Below, piece after piece: positions 60,705-64,000 of a stretch of 64,000 bases of DNA. Origin of the DNA: Pseudomonadota bacterium (GTDB lineage Bacteria; Pseudomonadota; Gammaproteobacteria; Steroidobacterales; Steroidobacteraceae). Positions within the stretch are counted from its first letter, which is position 1. Each line of letters begins with the position of its first letter. Under the pieces are notes generated by a model that made no database searches, was not told the DNA's origin, and worked only from the letters and a program-made list of their open reading frames with translations. Where the stretch lies: assembly GCA_023428645.1 (NCBI GenBank), contig JAEYXD010000124.1, forward strand, positions 1 through 64,000. The letters run 5' to 3'. The translations under genes and the position numbers were made by a program.

Positions 60705-61487
60705 ATGCCCCTCCGCACCGTCGCCGCCAGCCGTTATGTGACTCCACTGCGAGAAGGCGGCTCGCTGCCCGCGATCATCGAGGCCGACGACGACGGCATG
60801 TATGTCTTGAAATTTCGCGGTGCCGGTCAGGGCGCGAAGGTACTCGTCGCGGAATTGATTGCCGGAGAGATCGCACGGACGCTCGGGCTGCCCGTGCCCG
60901 AGCTGGTGTTCATCGAGCTCGACGCCGATCTGGCGCGCACCGAGCCCGATCCGGAGATTCAGGAGCTCATCCGGGCGAGCGCCGGCCTGAACATCGGGCT
61001 GGATTATCTGCCGGGCGCGGTGATGTTCGATCCCATCGCCGAGCAGCCCGCCACCGACCTGGCGTCCGCCATCGTCTGGTTCGATGCCTTCGTCACGAAC
61101 GTCGATCGCACCGCGCGGAACACGAATCTGCTGATGTGGCACGGGCAGCTCGAGTTGATCGATCACGGCGCGGCCCTGTATTTCCATCATTCCTGGACCG
61201 ACCCGCTCGCGCGCGCGCACGATCGCTTCGCGCTGATCAAGGATCATGTGCTGCTCAAGCTCGCGAGCACACTGCAAGAGGTCGACGCGGAGCTCGCGGC
61301 GCGGCTCACCGCCGATCGCATTGCGGAGATCGTCGCGCTCGTGCCGGATGCGTGGCTCGCCGGCGATGCGGCGCTCGCGACGCCGGACGCCTATCGGGAG
61401 GTGTATCGACAATATTTGCTGCGCCGGCTGCAAGGGCCGCGCGCATTCGTAGAGGAGGCGGTTCGTGCGCGATCTCTCGTCCTATGA
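60705..61487 (+). CDS. HipA-like kinase-fold protein
   Basis: The 260-residue product has the short HipA-like (HipA_2) kinase fold: an N-terminal region with a candidate ATP-binding Lys (MYVLKFRGAGQGAKVLVAEL), a catalytic-loop-like DAFVTNVDRTARNTNLLMW and a DFG-like LIDHGAALYF. Unlike toxin HipA it lacks the N-terminal couple domain, and no hipB-type antitoxin is adjacent. It is followed by an overlapping DUF3037 gene, its usual partner. Target and function are unknown. The ATG at 60705 is used; a GTG three codons earlier is possible. Confidence 0.8.
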   Translation: MPLRTVAASRYVTPLREGGSLPAIIEADDDGMYVLKFRGAGQGAKVLVAELIAGEIARTLGLPVPELVFIELDADLARTEPDPEIQELIRASAGLNIGLDYLPGAVMFDPIAEQPATDLASAIVWFDAFVTNVDRTARNTNLLMWHGQLELIDHGAALYFHHSWTDPLARAHDRFALIKDHVLLKLASTLQEVDAELAARLTADRIAEIVALVPDAWLAGDAALATPDAYREVYRQYLLRRLQGPRAFVEEAVRARSLVL

Positions 61488-61863
61488 CTATGCGATCGTG
61501 CGGGTCGTCCCGCGCGTGGAGCGGGGCGAGTGCGTCAACATCGGCGTGATCGTGTCGTGCCCCGCGCTTGATTACTTGCAGGCACGGATCGAGATCGACG
61601 CCGCGCGGCTACGTGCCTTGGATGCGACGCTCGATCTGGAGGCGATTCGTCGCCATGCCGCGAGCATCCCCGCGATTTGCGAGGGCGGCGAGCGCGCCGG
61701 GCCGATCGGCCGCCTCGCGCAGCGCGAGCGCTTTCATTGGCTCGTCGCGCCGCGCAGCACGATCATCCAGGTATCGCCCGTGCACACCGGCCGTTGCAGC
61801 GAGCCCACGAAGGTGCTCGAGCATTTGCTCGACCGGCTCGTGCGGCCGATCGCGTCTCAATAA
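61465..61863 (+). CDS. DUF3037 protein
   Basis: This is a 132-residue cytosolic protein of unknown function (DUF3037), with the family start YDYAIVRVVPRVERGECVNI and the RFHWLVAPRSTIIQ segment. The GTG at 61465 lies 23 bp inside the HipA-like gene, after a strong GAGGAGG, so the two are translated together. Pairing with a HipA-like protein is conserved in other bacteria. The 3' end overlaps the convergent opgD gene by 7 bp. Confidence 0.85.
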   Translation: MRDLSSYDYAIVRVVPRVERGECVNIGVIVSCPALDYLQARIEIDAARLRALDATLDLEAIRRHAASIPAICEGGERAGPIGRLAQRERFHWLVAPRSTIIQVSPVHTGRCSEPTKVLEHLLDRLVRPIASQ

Positions 61864-63455
61864 GTACCTGCTTGCGCCAATAGTGTCTTGCGCTCCGCCG
61901 GCGTCGGCGGCAGCCACTGGTAATTCCAGGTTTCGGTCAGAGGTTGGCCGTTCGCGCGCAGGAATACGCGCAGGTCGATCGCGTCCGTGCTGTCGTCCAG
62001 CGGGCGAATGTCGAACATCGCGCGATAACCTTGCAACGGGTACAGCGGGCGTGCCGAGGGAATCTCGATGGCGCCGCGCGACGCCGTGATGACGGGCTCG
62101 ACGCTGCCGTTGTTCGGAATCGTCGCGAGCTCGCCGCCCGCGAAATCGATCGCGAAGCGCCACGAAAAATGCTGCCGCCGCTGACCGACGACGCCGCCGA
62201 TACCGGTGCGCGTCGCGACCGTCTGCGCCAACGGCATGACGAGCGGAAACTGCGTGCACCAATGCATGCGGTAGCTGTACAGGAGTTCCTGACCGGCCTG
62301 CGGCTTCGCCTCGGGATTCCAGTAGGCGACGATGTTGTCGAACGTCTCGTCGACGGTCGGGATCTCGACGAGCTGCACGGCGCCCGCGCCCCAATCGCCC
62401 TTCGGCTCGATCCACAAGCTCGGGCGCTTTTCGTAGAACACGCCGTCGTCCTGGTAGTGCTCGAAATTGCGGTCCCGCTGCAGCAATCCGAAGCCCCGCG
62501 GATTGCGGTCGTAGTACGAGTTCACGCTCAAGCGCGGCGGATTCGCGAGCGGACGCCAGATCCACTCGCCGTTGCCCGTGAACATCGACAAGCCGTCGGA
62601 GTCGTGGATCTCGGGGCGCCAGTCGTTCGCCATGCGGCGATCGTTCTCGCCCGCCTGATACATGCTCGTCAGCGGCGCGATGCCCAAGCGCTCGATCGGC
62701 TTGCGCGGGTACACGGCGGCATCGACGTCCATGAGCGTCGGCGCGCCGGCATGGATGTCGAAGCGATAGGCGCCGGTCGCGCTCGGCGAATCGAGCAGCG
62801 CATACAGCACGAGGTTGCGCGCGTGCTCGACGGGGCGCTCGAACCAGAAGGACGTGAAGCGGGGGAATTCCTCCGGGCGATCCATCGCGGTGTCGATCGC
62901 GAGCCCGCGCGCTGACAGACCGAACTGACGCGAGTCCGTGCTGATCGCACGGAAATAGCTGGCGCCGAGGAAGGAGGCGACGTCGCGCTCCCAATCTGTC
63001 GCCGAATGCAGTCGAAAGCCAGCGAAGCCGAGCCCGCGCGTGATGCCGCCCGGGTTGATGCCGCTCTTCGCGTAATCGAACATGTTCGAGTTGAACTTCA
63101 CCTCGCGCGCCTGGCCGTCGACGATCTCGTGGATCGTCACGGGCTCCGCGAAGCCGCGGCCCATGTGAAAGAACTCGGCGCGAAAGCCGCGATCGTCCTT
63201 CGCCCACAGCGACTGCTCGCGGCGAAACTGCAGCCGCTGATATTCCTCGTAGCCGAGATCGATCAGACGCTGATGGAGGATTTTCGGCGCCGGGCGAAAC
63301 TCCTGGCCGGCGAGCGCCCGAGCTTCGCCTTTCAGCCAGGCGAAGTCGAAGGGGCGTGTGCTTGCTGAAGCGTCGGCGGCGAAGGCGCGGCCGCCGCTTG
63401 CGAGCAATGCTGAAACGAGTGCGGTGGATTTCAGGAACTCGCGTCGATCGGTCAT
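61857..63455 (-). CDS. opgD: Glucan biosynthesis protein OpgD (periplasmic)
   Basis: OpgD/OpgG proteins shape the backbone of osmoregulated periplasmic glucans. The 532-residue product has a twin-arginine signal (TDRREFLKSTALVSALLASG), which fits OpgD rather than the Sec-exported OpgG. The conserved domain follows (FDFAWLKGEARALAGQEF, YRFDIHAGAPTLMDVDAAVY, LAPLTSMYQAGEN-type and YYDRNPRGFGLLQRDRNFEH segments). The ATG at 63455 places the Tat motif at the N-terminus. The synthase gene opgH is not in the window. Confidence 0.92.
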   Translation of the reverse strand: MTDRREFLKSTALVSALLASGGRAFAADASASTRPFDFAWLKGEARALAGQEFRPAPKILHQRLIDLGYEEYQRLQFRREQSLWAKDDRGFRAEFFHMGRGFAEPVTIHEIVDGQAREVKFNSNMFDYAKSGINPGGITRGLGFAGFRLHSATDWERDVASFLGASYFRAISTDSRQFGLSARGLAIDTAMDRPEEFPRFTSFWFERPVEHARNLVLYALLDSPSATGAYRFDIHAGAPTLMDVDAAVYPRKPIERLGIAPLTSMYQAGENDRRMANDWRPEIHDSDGLSMFTGNGEWIWRPLANPPRLSVNSYYDRNPRGFGLLQRDRNFEHYQDDGVFYEKRPSLWIEPKGDWGAGAVQLVEIPTVDETFDNIVAYWNPEAKPQAGQELLYSYRMHWCTQFPLVMPLAQTVATRTGIGGVVGQRRQHFSWRFAIDFAGGELATIPNNGSVEPVITASRGAIEIPSARPLYPLQGYRAMFDIRPLDDSTDAIDLRVFLRANGQPLTETWNYQWLPPTPAERKTLLAQAGTY

Positions 63456-63538
63456 GTTCTCGGTTCGCAATACTGGCGCGGCAAAATACGGCGCAAAGAG
63501 GCGCGATCGTGTCCGGTGGGCGCGTCGCGCGTCAAGCG

Positions 63539-63565
63539 AACCCGCTCAACGACGTTGAGCGGGTT
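63539..63565. terminator. Strong hairpin terminator between DUF1684 and opgD
   Basis: A perfect 12-bp stem (aacccgctcaac/gttgagcgggtt) with a gac loop is followed on the + strand by a T-rich tail (tttttgttt, overlapping the stem end). Both flanking genes are on the - strand, where the tail after the stem is weaker (ttcgctt). It probably ends the DUF1684 transcript or acts in both directions. Confidence 0.75.
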
Positions 63566-63610
63566 TTTGTTTCACGAACTTTAAGAATTCGGCGCGGCGC
63601 AGCCGCGCGC

Positions 63611-64000
63611 TCAATGGCCGGCGCTATATTTCTTCTCGCCCGCGTCGACGCGAATCGCGAGGCGGTTCTGTGCTGGCGGCAGCGGGCAGGTGGCGAATTC
63701 GTTGAACGCGCACGGCGGGTTGTAGCTGCGGTTGAAATCGAGCGTCGCACGGCCGTCGCGCGGCATCGGGATGTACATGAAGCGACCGGCGCCATACGTT
63801 TCGCGTGCGCTCGTCCCGTCCGCGAACATCACGAACAGCTCATCGTCGTCCGGCGCTTCCAGGATCGTGTCGAGCCGGTACTCGCGGCCGTCCTTCGTGA
63901 ACACGACGGCGCCGGGCGTGACCATCTGGTCGGTCATGCCGAGGATGTTCAGGATCGGAATGCGGCGTCCGGGCGGATACGGCTCGAATCGCGCGTCGAT
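63611..64000 (-). CDS. DUF1684 protein (5' end missing)
   Basis: This is the C-terminal part of a DUF1684 protein; the frame is open to the right edge, so the start is outside the window. The visible 129 residues include RFEPYPPGRRIPILNILGMT and the family core DGTSARETYGAGRFMYIPMP, then ATLDFNRSYNPPCAFNEFAT. The spacing of aromatic and acidic residues in this beta-rich fold is conserved, but the function is unknown. A strong hairpin follows its stop. Confidence 0.88.
   Translation of the reverse strand: MDARFEPYPPGRRIPILNILGMTDQMVTPGAVVFTKDGREYRLDTILEAPDDDELFVMFADGTSARETYGAGRFMYIPMPRDGRATLDFNRSYNPPCAFNEFATCPLPPAQNRLAIRVDAGEKKYSAGH

Overview
The window is one contiguous piece of a high-GC chromosome from a polarly flagellated Gram-negative bacterium. 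The flagellar gene order (flgL-fliC-fliD-fliS-fliT, a fleQ-type and a fleR-type activator, fliE to fliR, flhB-flhA-flhF-flhG-fliA-cheY-cheZ-motC-motD) is the Pseudomonas/Xanthomonas type of Gammaproteobacteria. The accessory genes (several TonB, FadL and PQQ-dependent proteins, secreted proteins of unknown function, opgD) suggest a Nevskiales/Steroidobacteraceae-like relative. That family assignment is inference; the gammaproteobacterial polar-flagellum assignment is well supported.

Positions 1-29027 hold the flagellar and motility locus, all on the + strand: the end of flgL, flagellin, cap and chaperones, a PilZ-like protein, two sigma-54 activators that both lack receiver domains, basal body and export genes, the polar number and placement genes flhF and flhG, sigma-28 (fliA), cheY/cheZ and a MotC/MotD stator. 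The promoters can be read directly. A near-consensus sigma-28 promoter precedes fliC. Four close matches to the sigma-54 consensus (TGGC-type element, N4, TTGC) precede fliD, fleR, fliL and flhA, and three of them decide which start codon is used. The sensor kinase fleS and the chemotaxis genes cheA, cheB and cheW, which sit in the same positions in Pseudomonas, are absent here.

Positions 29028-44076 are housekeeping and accessory genes on both strands: beta-carbonic anhydrase, an exported alpha/beta hydrolase, a divergent NmrA-like/LysR pair, an orphan NodT-type outer-membrane factor, csrA divergent from a small gene with a GGA-rich leader, FadL, a DUF167 protein, a spinster-type MFS transporter, a cytochrome c-PQQ dehydrogenase of the polyvinyl-alcohol dehydrogenase type, trhO and a catalase.

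Positions 44077-55343 form a tight 11-gene + strand operon and are the most novel part. It encodes a degenerate class II aldolase homologue, a TonB-dependent receptor, an SsuD-like FMNH2 monooxygenase with altered active-site positions, a DszB-like putative desulfinase without signal peptide, an intact class II aldolase, a complete SsuABC-like importer with two different permeases, an MFS protein inserted inside the ABC genes, and an FMN reductase. Together these look like an uptake and desulfurisation route for an unknown organosulfur compound. A 9-bp-stem hairpin follows the last gene.

Positions 55344-64000 hold a YjbR-type protein, a secreted protein of unknown function, a small lipoprotein, a serine beta-lactamase-fold hydrolase, a three-gene YqjD/YqjE-like membrane cassette, a HipA-like kinase with its DUF3037 partner, opgD with a Tat signal, and the truncated start of a DUF1684 gene. 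I saw no tRNA, rRNA, CRISPR array, insertion sequence or prophage.
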